A stretch of DNA of 64,000 nt. Source: an uncultured Exiguobacterium sp. (GTDB taxonomy: Bacteria > Bacillota > Bacilli > Exiguobacteriales > Exiguobacteriaceae). Made by a program: the position numbers and the translations under genes. Below are positions 9,236 through 19,688 of this stretch, piece by piece (positions within the stretch are counted from its first letter, which is position 1; every line of letters starts with the position of its first letter). The notes under the pieces were generated by a model that saw only the letters and a list, made by a program, of their open reading frames with translations, ran no database searches and was not told where the DNA came from. Where the stretch lies: the NCBI GenBank assembly GCA_913775715.1, contig CAJYMC010000009.1:124001-188000 (forward strand), given 5' to 3'.

Positions 9236-9658
9236 TTAGTAACTGACGTTTTCACGCGCTACTTTCTTAGCGAAATAATCGATGATATCTCGCCGACGAA
9301 TGATTCCGATGAAGTGCTTCCCGTCATCGATGACCGGAACGAAGTTTTGATCCGTGATGACCTCGATCATCTCTTCCATTTGTGCTGTGATCGAGACCGG
9401 TTTATAACGAACGCGTTGTTTGATATCTGTTAGACGTGTTTGTAAGACATGATCGTAGTCCGCATGTTCAAGATTCGCTTCAAGCGCCCACAGCACATCT
9501 CCCTCCGTCAATGTACCAGCGTATTTCCCTTTATTATCGACGAGTGGAACGGATGTAAAACGATGATGTTTCATCTTTTCCAATGCTTGTCTGACCGTCG
9601 ACTCAGGATCTAGGTATTTCACCTCATCTTTTGGTAGTAAGAAAAAAGCAATATTCAT
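9236..9658 (-). CDS. CBS-domain pair protein
   Basis: This 140-residue protein is almost entirely two CBS motifs (about 8-60 and 75-130; VPLVDNKGKYAGTLTEGDVLWAL and VPVIDDGKHFIGIIRRRDII show the typical sheet-helix pattern). Such stand-alone modules bind adenosine nucleotides and regulate partner proteins. It resembles the small CBS proteins of Bacillales, one of which binds c-di-AMP, but I cannot assign the ligand. The start is supported by GGGAGGAACAGAA before ATG. Confidence 0.85.
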   Translation of the reverse strand: MNIAFFLLPKDEVKYLDPESTVRQALEKMKHHRFTSVPLVDNKGKYAGTLTEGDVLWALEANLEHADYDHVLQTRLTDIKQRVRYKPVSITAQMEEMIEVITDQNFVPVIDDGKHFIGIIRRRDIIDYFAKKVARENVSY

Positions 9659-9776
9659 TTCTGTTCCTCCCTAGCCACTCTGTGACACCTTCTTCATTTT
9701 ATCACGAAGCCTCCTTGGATTCATTTCTCAAATGATGAAAATCTCTACATAATTCCTTCATATTTACCCGTACCCT

Positions 9777-9784
9777 TCCGATAG
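9777..9784 (+). promoter_or_regulatory. possible sigma-D-type -10 element before the chemoreceptor
   Basis: TCCGATAG resembles the motility sigma factor -10 element GCCGATAT and lies about 50 bases before the chemoreceptor start. A TAAA -35 is not evident at the expected distance, so this is only a candidate. Confidence 0.3.
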
Positions 9785-9831
9785 TCTGAATAGACAGATT
9801 TTAAAGACTATTTAGGATAGGAGAATTCATA

Positions 9832-12105
9832 ATGCGCCTCCCGATCACTCGTCGTTTGTTCATCGGGCTTATTTTGTTGCCCGCTCTTACTCTCGGTGTC
9901 TCCACTTGGTTTTCGTATGACCAAACAAGCCGAACTGTCGATCAACTGGTCGACTCTACATCTCAAACTGCTTTGAAACAACTCGAACAATCGTTTTCCC
10001 GCATCATCGATGATACTAAAAAAGATACGACACTCCTTGCCGGACTCCCTTCCAACCGTGAAGACGGTATCCTACCGAATTACATAGATACAACCAAACA
10101 ACCCAATGCTTCAGAGGCTCCTTCTCAAAAAGCGACAGATATCTACAACGTCCTTGAGAAATATGGCTCCTCAAAAATCGAAAATTCATTTATCCAATAC
10201 GCTGATACGAAAGGCGGCTATCTTAACTGGCCCAAACAAGACGTCGCACCTGGATACGATCCTCGAAAAGAGATCTGGTACAAACAAGCGCTGGAGAATT
10301 CAAGCACTGTCGCCATGAGCGAGCCCTACTATGATAGCGCGACGAAATTATCCATTATCGGTTTCTCTAAAGCGACACTGGATGCTCAAGCGAACATTAA
10401 AGGTGTATTGTCTGTTTATAAAAGCATCAATCGTCTGGCTGAAGACATGAAACGGATTGAAATCGGACAAAAAGGATTCGTTTTCAGCTACACACAAGAC
10501 GGTAAGGTCGTCACGCACCCGAATCGAAATTATTTCTTCAAAAAAATCAATCAACTACGCGAAGACGGAAAAGCATACTTCTCCGCTCCGAAGTCCATGT
10601 TAGAGCAAGAATCCGGTACGAAGATCATGGAGGTCGCCGGAAAAAAATCGGTCGTCATTTGGCAAACTTCTTCGAAAACAGGATTCAAGCTAGCCGTCGT
10701 ACTGGATTATGCTTCCTTGTATGCGCCTAAAGAAGCCATGCTCAATCAGTCGTTGATTAATTTCGTCGTTGCGATCGCCCTCGCGACATTGATCGCTTGG
10801 TTAATCGGGCGTTCGATCAATCGCCCGTTGTCGATGCTCCGTCGTGAAGCATTAGCGATTGCATCAGGTGATTTGCGAACACAGCATCGTCCTAAACGAT
10901 TCATCCGGGATGAATTAACGGACCTCAGTACGAACTTCGATGCGATGCGCGCGCGCTTGCGACAAACGATTCTAGCGATGACTACATCTGCTACGACGGT
11001 TCGCGATGCGTCAGAAGAGCTCTCAACCAACGCTACTCATGTACAAAAGGCTTCACGTCATATCGGACAGACGATGGAAGAAATCGCTGCTGCTGGTGAA
11101 ACCCAAACGAAACAAGCCGAACGTTCTTCCCATGCAGTGTACGGTGTCAAGGAGCGTTCTACAGCAATGCAGCAGGTCGCGTCCACGACTCTTTCTGAAG
11201 TCGCTTCTGTCGCTTCCGCGGCGACAAGAGGGAGTAATGTAACGAAACAGACGATTTCTGATCTATTGAATCATTCGGACTCATTGGAAAAAGAAATCGA
11301 GAACACTTCTGATTTCTTGGGCAAACGTTCTGATGAGATTGGAAAGATCCTCGGAACGTTACAAGCCATCTCGAGTCAGACGAATTTACTTGCCCTCAAC
11401 GCAGCAATCGAAGCCGCACGTGTCGGTGAACAAGGGCGCGGATTCGCTGTCGTCGCGAGTGAGGTAAGAAAACTGGCCGAGGAGAGCGACGAATCCGCTA
11501 AACAAATCAAGCAGCTCCTCGATAATATTCAACAAGAAACACATACTGCCATGAGTGCGATGCACCATGTCATGAGTGATTTGAAGCTGTCTCTTGAGTC
11601 TGTCAAAACGACAGGAGATGACTTCGAGCGTATCGCAGGATCCGTACATCATGTCTCAAATCGAACAGAAGTATTGACTGGTGACATCGAGGCGCTGACA
11701 CTTGCTACGGAAGAAGTGTCCGATGCCATGGGAACCATTCTTGCTTTGACGGAGGAGAATGCAGCTGGTCTTGAGACAAGTGCTGCAAGTATTCAAGAAA
11801 CGAACGCGACACTTGAATCCGTGACGACGGCAGCGGCTCACCTCGCTCATATCGCAGGTGATCTCCATGCGCTCACATTAGAATTCCAGTTAGATGAAAC
11901 CGTATCTGAAGAACATTCGATCGAAGAACAAGAAGACGTCATTTCATCAGAACACGACACTAGCCATTCTTCTGACGATGCCTACGCGGAAGCCGCCAGC
12001 ACCGAGTTGATGGAACACGATATCGAAACGAACAATCCTGAAGTCGAGACGGAGCACGAGGAGGAACCAACACCTGAATCCTCTCCGTCTACTACGAATC
12101 CATAA
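9832..12105 (+). CDS. methyl-accepting chemotaxis protein with acidic C-terminal tail
   Basis: This 757-residue chemoreceptor has an N-terminal helix (about 8-27), an extracellular double-Cache-type sensor (about 30-290, with a WYKQAL stretch as in Cache domains), a second helix (about 303-323), HAMP (about 325-378) and a signalling domain. The signalling tip ([20 protein letters not shown]) lies near residues 515-540, where CheA and CheW bind. After about residue 685 the protein continues for some 70 residues as a Glu/Asp/Ser/Thr-rich, apparently disordered tail ending PSTTNP. The ligand is unknown. No other chemotaxis gene is nearby. Confidence 0.95.
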   Translation: MRLPITRRLFIGLILLPALTLGVSTWFSYDQTSRTVDQLVDSTSQTALKQLEQSFSRIIDDTKKDTTLLAGLPSNREDGILPNYIDTTKQPNASEAPSQKATDIYNVLEKYGSSKIENSFIQYADTKGGYLNWPKQDVAPGYDPRKEIWYKQALENSSTVAMSEPYYDSATKLSIIGFSKATLDAQANIKGVLSVYKSINRLAEDMKRIEIGQKGFVFSYTQDGKVVTHPNRNYFFKKINQLREDGKAYFSAPKSMLEQESGTKIMEVAGKKSVVIWQTSSKTGFKLAVVLDYASLYAPKEAMLNQSLINFVVAIALATLIAWLIGRSINRPLSMLRREALAIASGDLRTQHRPKRFIRDELTDLSTNFDAMRARLRQTILAMTTSATTVRDASEELSTNATHVQKASRHIGQTMEEIAAAGETQTKQAERSSHAVYGVKERSTAMQQVASTTLSEVASVASAATRGSNVTKQTISDLLNHSDSLEKEIENTSDFLGKRSDEIGKILGTLQAISSQTNLLALNAAIEAARVGEQGRGFAVVASEVRKLAEESDESAKQIKQLLDNIQQETHTAMSAMHHVMSDLKLSLESVKTTGDDFERIAGSVHHVSNRTEVLTGDIEALTLATEEVSDAMGTILALTEENAAGLETSAASIQETNATLESVTTAAAHLAHIAGDLHALTLEFQLDETVSEEHSIEEQEDVISSEHDTSHSSDDAYAEAASTELMEHDIETNNPEVETEHEEEPTPESSPSTTNP

Positions 12106-12113
12106 GTCTATCG

Positions 12114-12147
12114 ATCCGAAGTCTTGAAGAAAGACTTCGGATTTTTT
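12114..12147 (+). terminator. terminator after the chemoreceptor gene
   Basis: A perfect 12-bp stem (12114-12125 with 12131-12142) with a 5-nt loop is followed by a run of T. Confidence 0.92.
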
Positions 12148-12223
12148 CATTCCCTACTCGACTATCGATTGTCGAGCACATACACTAGATACAATCGATG
12201 TATCATTCGAAAGGAGTCGCTTC

Positions 12224-13384
12224 ATGAATCCCTTAAGCCCCTCAGACTTGACACAAATCGCGGAACATTTGTTTGGGATGACTGGTTTTTTTATTTCCTA
12301 TCAAGATCAAGAGCATGTCTCAGTCGAGTTACGTCCTTCTGCACCTAAGCATCCGGCTAATCTATTGATTGAAGATACGTGGCCAACTTTAAAAAATCAT
12401 CGACCTCTACTCCATACCTTAAAAGACGGAACTGCCTATCTGTTTGTAGACGTTCCTGCCCAAGGCATGTACCGGATTGGTCCCGTTCTCTTACAGTCAG
12501 CACTTTTTCGTGCTCATATTCAAGATGAAACCTATCATCAATTTTATAAAGTTCTACCTCGAACGACGGAAAATCGTCTGATTGACTGTGCCCATCTGCT
12601 CTATCGCCTTCTACATGGTGAAGGATTGTCTTCTCGTGACATCGATCATGTTTCAGACATACAGGAAGAGGAAATTCCTTTAGTGTCTGAAGCTCCTTCA
12701 CACACAGGTGTGACCGCCTATCGAAAAGCTTGGCAACGCGAGCAACAAATCATCGACTGGATTTCATCCGGACAGAGCGAACGGTTGGCGACGACCTATT
12801 CTCTTCCCGCATACGGTGAGTTCGGAACACTCGCACGTCACCAACCACTCCGAGCAGAAAAGAATCTGCTCCTAGGAACGGTTCTTCTGAGCGCGCGTGC
12901 CGCTATTCGTGGAGGACTCGAACCAGACGAAGCCTTTTCACTTAGTGATCGGATGATCGAGACGATCGAAGCTGCGACGAGTATTTCAGAATTGCGAAAT
13001 CGTCACGTTCGGATTACGGTATCTTTCGCGGAAGCCGTCAAAGAAATACAGGCTTTGCGTCATTCGCCACACGTCCTAGCCGCCATTCGATACATTCAGC
13101 AGCATCTCTATGATCCATTATCCGTCTCATCCATTAGTCAAGCGATTCATGTATCTTCCAACTATTTATCCGTTTTATTCAAGGATGAAACGGGGTTACC
13201 GCTTGCACGGTATGTCATTCGAGAGCGGATTCGAGAAGCGAAAAGACTACTGCGGTCTTCTGACGATTCCTTGTTGACAATCTCAAACCGACTACACTTT
13301 TCCAGTCAGAGTCACTTCAGTCAGGCTTTTAAACAAATCACGGGCGAGACACCTACTCATTACAGACAAAAGACAGATTTTTAG
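12224..13384 (+). CDS. AraC-family transcriptional regulator
   Basis: This 386-residue protein ends with two helix-turn-helix motifs of the AraC/XylS family (about 285-383; AIRYIQQHLYDPLSVSSIS, then SSQSHFSQAFKQITGETP and the usual P-x-x-Y-R end). The N-terminal 270 residues resemble the sensor part of YesN-like regulators without a receiver domain; the ligand is unknown. AAAGGAG precedes the ATG. No clear target lies beside it: the upstream chemoreceptor gene ends in a strong terminator and the downstream gene has its own leader. Confidence 0.88.
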   Translation: MNPLSPSDLTQIAEHLFGMTGFFISYQDQEHVSVELRPSAPKHPANLLIEDTWPTLKNHRPLLHTLKDGTAYLFVDVPAQGMYRIGPVLLQSALFRAHIQDETYHQFYKVLPRTTENRLIDCAHLLYRLLHGEGLSSRDIDHVSDIQEEEIPLVSEAPSHTGVTAYRKAWQREQQIIDWISSGQSERLATTYSLPAYGEFGTLARHQPLRAEKNLLLGTVLLSARAAIRGGLEPDEAFSLSDRMIETIEAATSISELRNRHVRITVSFAEAVKEIQALRHSPHVLAAIRYIQQHLYDPLSVSSISQAIHVSSNYLSVLFKDETGLPLARYVIRERIREAKRLLRSSDDSLLTISNRLHFSSQSHFSQAFKQITGETPTHYRQKTDF

Positions 13385-13485
13385 GAACACTGCTACGTTT
13401 TTCAGATTTATGATATCCTATTCAACAGAATACTATTTTGCCGAATCGAATATTTTTCGATTCTTTCATCAAAAGGAGAGTCAAC

Positions 13486-15627
13486 ATGAATTCAATTAGC
13501 GTCATCATTCCAGTCTATCAAACCGAATCGCAAGCAAAAGCAGCGATTCAATCTGTTCTCGACCAACACGTGTCGGTTCCCGTGGAAGTCGTCGTCGTTT
13601 TTGATGGACCAAGCTCTTATATCGATGAAATCCGGTCATCCTACCCGACATGTACCATCATCGAACAGTCACATCAAGGCGTATATGCGGCTCGACGCAA
13701 TGGTGTTCAAGCTGCTTCCGGAGACTATGTCATCTTTTTAGATAGTGATGATATTCTTGCTCCCCGTGCGCTTTACACATATATCAAGGCATACGAGAAG
13801 TCTCGTGGAGAAGTCATCATCGGTAAGATTTCCCCTGTCTATAATAAGAAGAAATGGTTGATGCCGATCGATGACGATCGCTACTTCTTTTACTCACGTA
13901 CGAAGTTTAATTCACGTCACCTGACGACGATTCATGGATGGATGATCAAAAAGGAACTTCTTCAGACGCTTCCGACTCTAGAAACGACATGGTACGCGGA
14001 TACGATCATTGCACACACGGTCATCTCGCAGTTGACGAACATCACGTCTGTCAACTATATCGTGTATGGACGGAATTCAAGAAGTACACCACTCGATGGT
14101 CAATCCTTATTCCAACTGCGTGATATCACGACACTTTCAGACATTTCCCGCATCTATGGCATGTTATCGGCAGAAACAAAAGATGAAGAAGTCCAAAAAT
14201 TCCTGAACACATGGTATAAACGATTCATCTCAAAACGTGGACGGACTCTACTTGAACGGAGTGCCTCGAATACACAACAGGCAGAAGTCTTCAATCACGT
14301 CGCATACGACCTCAAACGAATGCCGATAAAGAGTAAATATCTGAAAGCTTGGTCAACGGGTTCTTACGCGATGTTCAAGTTTTACATCACGGCAGTGAAG
14401 ACGAAACGTACCTTACGCACGGCTCGTCGTAAAAAAATTAAAAATGGTCTTATGCTGTATCGACTATTCCAGAAGATGCCGATCAAAGACAACCTCGTCC
14501 TCTTCGAGAGTTTCTTAGGGCGGAGTTACTCTGACAATCCGAAGGCGCTTTATCTTCATCTACAAGAAAAACACCCGGAACTCGAACTCGTTTGGATTTT
14601 CGCTCAAGAACCTTCAGACGACGTCAAGGAAGCCTGTCCGAACTGGGTGCTTCGAAACAGCTTTACGTATTATCAGTATATGGCTCGCGCGAAATATTGG
14701 ATCTTTAACACGCGTCAGCCACTTAGCTTAAAGAAGCGCGAAGAGACTATTTATCTGCAAACATGGCACGGTACGCCATTAAAACGACTCGGTCTTGATA
14801 TGGAAGACGTGCACATGGCCGGAACGAATGCCATCCGTTATAAGAAGAATTTCTATAACCAAGCGCAAGAATGGAACTACCTGATTTCGCCAAACGCATA
14901 CTCAAGCGAAATCTTCAAGAGTGCATTCGGTTTCCAAAATACGATGCTTGAAACGGGTTATCCTCGAAATGATCTCTTGTACGCGGATAATCAAGCAGGC
15001 TTGATCAGCGAGATCAAGACAAAACTGAATATCCCAGCGGATAAAAAGATCGTTCTCTATGCACCGACATGGCGGGATGACGAGTTCATTGCACGCGGAA
15101 AATACCGATTCGACTTGCAATTGAATTTAAATGAGATGCAAGCACGCCTCGGTGACGAGTATGTCGTCCTTTTACGAATGCACTACTTGATCGCACAAAA
15201 CATGGATATTAGTGGTCATGAAGGATTCGCCTATGATGTTTCCTCGTATGGTGATATCGCAGAACTCTATCTGATTAGTGACATCTTGATCACGGACTAC
15301 TCTTCTGTATTCTTCGACTATGCGCACCTGCAGCGTCCGATGATTTTCTTCACATATGATTTAGAGAAATATGCGTCGACACTACGTGGATTCTATTTTG
15401 ATTTCGAAGAAGTCGTTCCTGGACCACTTCTGAAGGAAACAAATCAAGTCATCGATTATATCGAACAAATCGATACGAAGTCCGTCGCTTATCAAGAAAA
15501 GTATGATCGCTTCCTCGAACGGTTCTGTAGCTTGGATGACGGTACGGCAAGTGAACGCGTTCTTGCTGAATTGTTTCCGAACACAACACACTCAACGATT
15601 GACGACGAAACAACAGATACGGAATGA
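13486..15627 (+). CDS. bifunctional GT2 glycosyltransferase / CDP-glycerol glycerophosphotransferase
   Basis: This 713-residue protein joins two enzymes. Residues 1 to about 210 form a family 2 glycosyltransferase (SVIIPVYQTE at the start, DSDD metal-binding motif). Residues about 340-700 form a TagB/TagF-type glycerophosphotransferase (TWHGTPLKRLG near 424, ILITDYSSVFFDYA near the end). It should build a poly(glycerol phosphate)-type wall or teichoic acid polymer at the inner face of the membrane. The open frame extends 16 codons upstream from a TTG, but AAAAGGAG before the ATG at 13486 and the immediate start of the GT2 fold decide this start. It has no teichoic-acid neighbours. Confidence 0.92.
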   Translation: MNSISVIIPVYQTESQAKAAIQSVLDQHVSVPVEVVVVFDGPSSYIDEIRSSYPTCTIIEQSHQGVYAARRNGVQAASGDYVIFLDSDDILAPRALYTYIKAYEKSRGEVIIGKISPVYNKKKWLMPIDDDRYFFYSRTKFNSRHLTTIHGWMIKKELLQTLPTLETTWYADTIIAHTVISQLTNITSVNYIVYGRNSRSTPLDGQSLFQLRDITTLSDISRIYGMLSAETKDEEVQKFLNTWYKRFISKRGRTLLERSASNTQQAEVFNHVAYDLKRMPIKSKYLKAWSTGSYAMFKFYITAVKTKRTLRTARRKKIKNGLMLYRLFQKMPIKDNLVLFESFLGRSYSDNPKALYLHLQEKHPELELVWIFAQEPSDDVKEACPNWVLRNSFTYYQYMARAKYWIFNTRQPLSLKKREETIYLQTWHGTPLKRLGLDMEDVHMAGTNAIRYKKNFYNQAQEWNYLISPNAYSSEIFKSAFGFQNTMLETGYPRNDLLYADNQAGLISEIKTKLNIPADKKIVLYAPTWRDDEFIARGKYRFDLQLNLNEMQARLGDEYVVLLRMHYLIAQNMDISGHEGFAYDVSSYGDIAELYLISDILITDYSSVFFDYAHLQRPMIFFTYDLEKYASTLRGFYFDFEEVVPGPLLKETNQVIDYIEQIDTKSVAYQEKYDRFLERFCSLDDGTASERVLAELFPNTTHSTIDDETTDTE

Positions 15628-15638
15628 TAGTTATTAAC

Positions 15639-15674
15639 ATGAGAAACGGCTGAAAGGCCGCTTCTCATTTTTTT
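15639..15674 (+). terminator. terminator after the glycerophosphotransferase gene
   Basis: An 11-12-bp stem with one A-C mismatch (15639-15650 with 15657-15668) is followed by seven T. Confidence 0.88.
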
Positions 15675-15706
15675 ATTCCTACCAATCGATTACTAAACGT
15701 AAAGAC

Positions 15707-15737
15707 AAAAAAGCCTCCTTCCTTAATGGAAAGAGGC
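15707..15737 (-). terminator. terminator after rlmD
   Basis: A 10-bp stem (15713-15722 with 15728-15737) is followed by six T on the minus strand, ten bases past the rlmD stop. Confidence 0.9.
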
Positions 15738-15746
15738 ATGAACGAT

Positions 15747-17105
15747 TTAGTTACGGACGAACAAGGCAACGCTCTCGACGTGTGTCGTATGCGGGAACAT
15801 ATCGACCGGTGTCACTTCGACGAGTGTATAACCGAGTTCTGTCAACAGCTTCGCGTCACGCGCTTGTGTCGACGCATTACATGAGACGTAGACGATCCGC
15901 TTCGGTGCGACATCCGCAGCAGCACGTAAGAATTCTTCGTCACAGCCTTTACGGGGTGGATCGACGACGATGACGTCCGGCTGGATACCGGCTTTAACGA
16001 GATCCGGCATGACCTTCTCAGCTGCACCATACTCGAACGTCACGTTCTCGATCCCGTTCGCTTGTGCGTTCCGGCGTGCATCATCGATCGCTTGCGGTAC
16101 GATCTCAATGCCGTAGACGTGCTTCGCTTGTTTTGCGAGTGACAAGGAAATCGAACCGATCCCACAGTAGGCATCGACGACTGTCTCATCACCTGTCAAC
16201 TGAGCGTACTCGAGCGCTTTCGCGTAGAGTTTCTCTGTTTGCAGCGGGTTGACTTGGAAGAACGAATGCGGTGAGATCTCATATGTCAATCCAGCGATCT
16301 GATCGCGGATGACAGACGGTCCGTACAAGACGACGTTCTTTTTCCCGAGGATGACATTCGTATCATCCGGGTTGATGTTGTGCTGGATCGACGTGACGTT
16401 TGGTAACGCCTTTAAGATCCCTTCAACGATCTTATCGATCCCGCGAAGTTGTTTGACCTTCGTGACGAGCACGACCATCAACTCGTTCGTGTGATACCCA
16501 TGACGTGCCATGATATGACGGATGACACCTGCTTTTTTCTTCTCGTCGTACGCTGGGACTTTTAAGTCAGCGAGGACTTTACGAACCGCTTGGACGGCTT
16601 CGTCGTTTTCTTTGTTTTGGATCAAGCAGTAGTCCATATCGATGATCCGGTGACTCCGTTTTTGATAGAAGCCAGCCATCAATTTGTTCGATTGGAAGGC
16701 AACTGGTACTTGTGCTTTGTTGCGGTAACCCCACGGATCTTCCATCCCGATCGTCTCATGGACAGGAATTTCAAGACCTGCTAGGCGCGCGAAAGCGTCA
16801 CGGACACGATTGTGCTTGAACTTGAGTTCTGCATCGTATGACAAGTGCTGCAATTGGCAACCGCCACACTGGTTGTAAACCGGACAAGGCGGCTCGACAC
16901 GATCGACACTCTTCGTCTTTTGACGGATGATGCGACCGAATCCGTAAGACTTCGTCGTTTTCGTGATCTTGATCTTGACCTGCTCCGTCGGTAATGCGCC
17001 CGGGATGAAGACCGTATAACCATCAATGCGCGCGACCCCTGATCCTTCATGTGTTAGGTCGACGATCTCGACGACGTGTTCATCGTTCTTTTGTACTGGA
17101 ATCAT
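15747..17105 (-). CDS. rlmD: 23S rRNA (uracil-C5)-methyltransferase, RlmD/RlmCD type
   Basis: This 452-residue enzyme has an N-terminal TRAM RNA-binding domain (to about 60), an iron-sulfur cluster motif (CPVYNQCGGC, with a later Cys in DYCLIQ), an SAM-binding motif (VVDAYCGIGSISL), DPPRKG and the catalytic cysteine motif VYVSCN. It methylates uracils in 23S rRNA. In Bacillus the equivalent enzyme modifies both U747 and U1939 (RlmCD), which the sequence alone cannot decide. It follows dgkB by 25 bases, the gene order known from Bacillus, where yefA follows yerQ and gatCAB. AGGAGG lies before ATG. Confidence 0.93.
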   Translation of the reverse strand: MIPVQKNDEHVVEIVDLTHEGSGVARIDGYTVFIPGALPTEQVKIKITKTTKSYGFGRIIRQKTKSVDRVEPPCPVYNQCGGCQLQHLSYDAELKFKHNRVRDAFARLAGLEIPVHETIGMEDPWGYRNKAQVPVAFQSNKLMAGFYQKRSHRIIDMDYCLIQNKENDEAVQAVRKVLADLKVPAYDEKKKAGVIRHIMARHGYHTNELMVVLVTKVKQLRGIDKIVEGILKALPNVTSIQHNINPDDTNVILGKKNVVLYGPSVIRDQIAGLTYEISPHSFFQVNPLQTEKLYAKALEYAQLTGDETVVDAYCGIGSISLSLAKQAKHVYGIEIVPQAIDDARRNAQANGIENVTFEYGAAEKVMPDLVKAGIQPDVIVVDPPRKGCDEEFLRAAADVAPKRIVYVSCNASTQARDAKLLTELGYTLVEVTPVDMFPHTTHVESVALFVRN

Positions 17106-17130
17106 GAATATCCTCCTTAAAAACCTCGCT

Positions 17131-18093
17131 TCACGCGAGGTTCATTTCTGCTTCTTGTAGTTGTGTATTAATCTGTTCCATCTCTTCGATCCGGAACTTT
17201 GGTGTCATGACTTCGAAATGAGAGCGAAGATTCGTCATCTCGCCTTCGCAAATGCCGCCAAATTCACCATCGATGTTCAAACTCATCTCTGATGTATTCT
17301 TCATGCGGACAAATGAGGTCGTGACATGCTCGATGCAAGGGTCCGAGAAATGATCCCCTTTTAAGGCAAGACGCATGACACGAATCAATTCGACGAGGTT
17401 ACATTTCTTCAGAATGAAGAGATCAAACCGACCGTCATTAAGTGACGCGTTCGGTGACAACTTCTCGAATCCGCCGACGGAGTTCGTATTGGATGTCAAG
17501 AACAGCATGACTTCTCCTTTGAATATACCCTTTTCATGCTCCAGTTCGACATATGTCGGTCGGATTTGCGGAAGTTTCTCCATCCCTTTGACGTAGTACG
17601 CGAGCTGTCCGAGTGCCGTCTTCAGCTTCGAAGGCACTTCGTACGACAGTTCTGTCATGATGCCACCACCAGCGATGTTGATGAAGTAATGAACGCCTGC
17701 CGATCCTTCAATCTTACCGATATCGACCGGCATCGTATGTCCTGTGCAAATGACATCCATCGCCCCTTCGATCGTCAATGGAATACGCATCGCCCGACCA
17801 AAGTCATTCGTCGTTCCAACAGGTAGTACACCAAGCTTCGGACGCTTGCTATAAGCTGCCATACCGCTGATCACTTCGTTCAACGTACCATCGCCGCCTG
17901 CAGCGACGACAAGGTCAAAGTCTGCTTCGCATGCTCGTGCTGCTTCATACGTCGCATCGCCGACCGCTTTCGTCGAGTAGACAGATGTCTCATAACCCGC
18001 TGCTTCGAGTCGGTCGAGGATATACGGTAAATTTCGTTTAACCATCTCTTTCCCGGAAGTCGGGTTATAAATCACGCGCGCTCTAGGTCTCAT
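17131..18093 (-). CDS. dgkB: diacylglycerol kinase
   Basis: This 320-residue soluble lipid kinase has the nucleotide-binding motifs NPTSGKE and AAGGDGTLNEV, and GTTNDFGR further on. It phosphorylates diacylglycerol left over from lipoteichoic acid synthesis and returns it to phospholipid synthesis. The longest frame begins eight codons earlier; AAAGGAG eight bases before the ATG at 18093 decides the start. It is followed closely by rlmD. A terminator at 18177-18227 separates it from gatB, so it probably has its own promoter or relies on readthrough. Confidence 0.92.
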   Translation of the reverse strand: MRPRARVIYNPTSGKEMVKRNLPYILDRLEAAGYETSVYSTKAVGDATYEAARACEADFDLVVAAGGDGTLNEVISGMAAYSKRPKLGVLPVGTTNDFGRAMRIPLTIEGAMDVICTGHTMPVDIGKIEGSAGVHYFINIAGGGIMTELSYEVPSKLKTALGQLAYYVKGMEKLPQIRPTYVELEHEKGIFKGEVMLFLTSNTNSVGGFEKLSPNASLNDGRFDLFILKKCNLVELIRVMRLALKGDHFSDPCIEHVTTSFVRMKNTSEMSLNIDGEFGGICEGEMTNLRSHFEVMTPKFRIEEMEQINTQLQEAEMNLA

Positions 18094-18176
18094 AAGATTT
18101 TCTCCTTTTTGACTCAACCGTTCATTTGATACATAACTGTTTTATTTTACATGAACTCTCGAGACATTACAAAGCC

Positions 18177-18227
18177 AAAAAAGACAGCGCCCGTTTCCTC
18201 GCAGAAGTAAAGGAGGAACGGACGCTG
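18177..18227 (-). terminator. terminator after gatCAB
   Basis: A stem of about 15 bp with one bulge and one G-T pair (18185-18200 with 18213-18227) is followed by TCTTTTTT on the minus strand, just past the gatB stop. Confidence 0.85.
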
Positions 18228-18240
18228 CTCAATCAAGTAC

Positions 18241-19674
18241 TTATTTTAATTTTTCAAGCTCTTCGTAGAAGAGTTGATCAAGGAGAGCAGGGTTCGCCAT
18301 TCCTTTTGTTTTCTTCATGATTTGACCGATGACGAAGCCTTTCTTCCGGTCACGTCCACCGAGTAATTCCTCGACGACGGCGGGGTTCGCTTCGAACATC
18401 TCGACAATCAGACCACGTAATAATCCTTCATCCGAAATTTGTGCAAGACCGTTTGCTTCGACGTATGCACGTGGCTCAACACCTTCTTCGATGACCGCTG
18501 TGAAGACTTGTTTGGCGATTTTCGAAGAAATCGTGCCGCTTGCGATCAAGTCGATCATCTCTGCCAGACGAGCTGGTGTCATCTTGACTGTTTCGAACGT
18601 TTCCGTCGATTTATTCAAGTGACCTTGGATCTCACCGATCGTCCAGTTAGCTGCTGCTTTCGGCTCTGCGCCTGCTTCGAGTGTCGCCTCGAAGTACTCT
18701 GCCATCTCACGTGTGACCGTCAGTTGTTTTGCATCATATGCTGAAAGACCGAGTTCTTTTTGGTAACGCACGCGGCGGGCATCTGGAAGTTCCGGAATAC
18801 CGGCACGAATCGCTTCTTTCCACTCATGATCCAGCACGAGCTTGACGAGGTCAGGCTCTGGGAAGTAACGGTAATCCGACGCCCCTTCTTTGACACGCAT
18901 GAGGACGGTTTGTTTTTTCGTCTCATCGAAACGGAGTGTTTCTTGACGCATCACACCACCTGCAAGCAATAGTTTGCGGTGACGATCCTCTTCGAACTCA
19001 AGACCTTTTAAAACGTTTCCGAACGAGTTCAAGTTTTTAAGTTCTGTTTTCGTACCGAATTTCTCTTGACCGTATGGACGAACGGAGATATTACAGTCAC
19101 AACGAAGTGATCCTTCTTCCATCTTGACGTCCGAGACACCTGCATATTGCAAGACTTCCTTGAGACGTTCGAGGTAGGCGACCGCATCTTTCGGTGAGCG
19201 CATGTCCGCTTCACTAACGATCTCAATCAGCGGTGCGCCTGTCCGGTTGAAGTCGACGACCGAGTGATTCGCACCCGTGTGATTCATCTTACCGGCATCT
19301 TCTTCTAGGTGAACACGTTCGATGCGGAAACGTTTCGTTTCGCCATCGACTTCCGCATCAATGTAGCCATCGAAGCCGATCGGTTGATCGAACTGTGAGA
19401 TTTGATACGCTTTTGGCGTATCTGGATAGAAGTAGTTCTTCCGATCGAATTTCGTTTGATCGGCCACTTGGCAGTTGAGTGCCATGGCTGCACGCACAGC
19501 GAGTTCGACGGCTTTTTCGTTGACTTTCGGTAAGACACCCGGGTGTCCAAGACAAATCGGACACGTTTTCGTGTTCGTCTCCGCGCCGTACTCCCGCGCA
19601 CAACCACAGAACATCTTCGTGTTCGTGCTCAGTTCGGCGTGGACCTCGATCCCGATGATCGTTTCAAAGTTCAT
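18241..19674 (-). CDS. gatB: Asp-tRNA(Asn)/Glu-tRNA(Gln) amidotransferase subunit B
   Basis: This 477-residue subunit binds the mischarged tRNA and activates its carboxylate with [12 protein letters not shown] at the N-terminus, the zinc-site cysteines (MFCGCA and [12 protein letters not shown]) and the C-terminal YqeY-like helical domain are all visible. It is the last gene of gatCAB, 14 bases after gatA. The complex corrects Glu-tRNA(Gln) and Asp-tRNA(Asn) in bacteria that lack GlnRS or AsnRS. Confidence 0.97.
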   Translation of the reverse strand: MNFETIIGIEVHAELSTNTKMFCGCAREYGAETNTKTCPICLGHPGVLPKVNEKAVELAVRAAMALNCQVADQTKFDRKNYFYPDTPKAYQISQFDQPIGFDGYIDAEVDGETKRFRIERVHLEEDAGKMNHTGANHSVVDFNRTGAPLIEIVSEADMRSPKDAVAYLERLKEVLQYAGVSDVKMEEGSLRCDCNISVRPYGQEKFGTKTELKNLNSFGNVLKGLEFEEDRHRKLLLAGGVMRQETLRFDETKKQTVLMRVKEGASDYRYFPEPDLVKLVLDHEWKEAIRAGIPELPDARRVRYQKELGLSAYDAKQLTVTREMAEYFEATLEAGAEPKAAANWTIGEIQGHLNKSTETFETVKMTPARLAEMIDLIASGTISSKIAKQVFTAVIEEGVEPRAYVEANGLAQISDEGLLRGLIVEMFEANPAVVEELLGGRDRKKGFVIGQIMKKTKGMANPALLDQLFYEELEKLK

Positions 19675-19688
19675 GATACATTCGCTCC

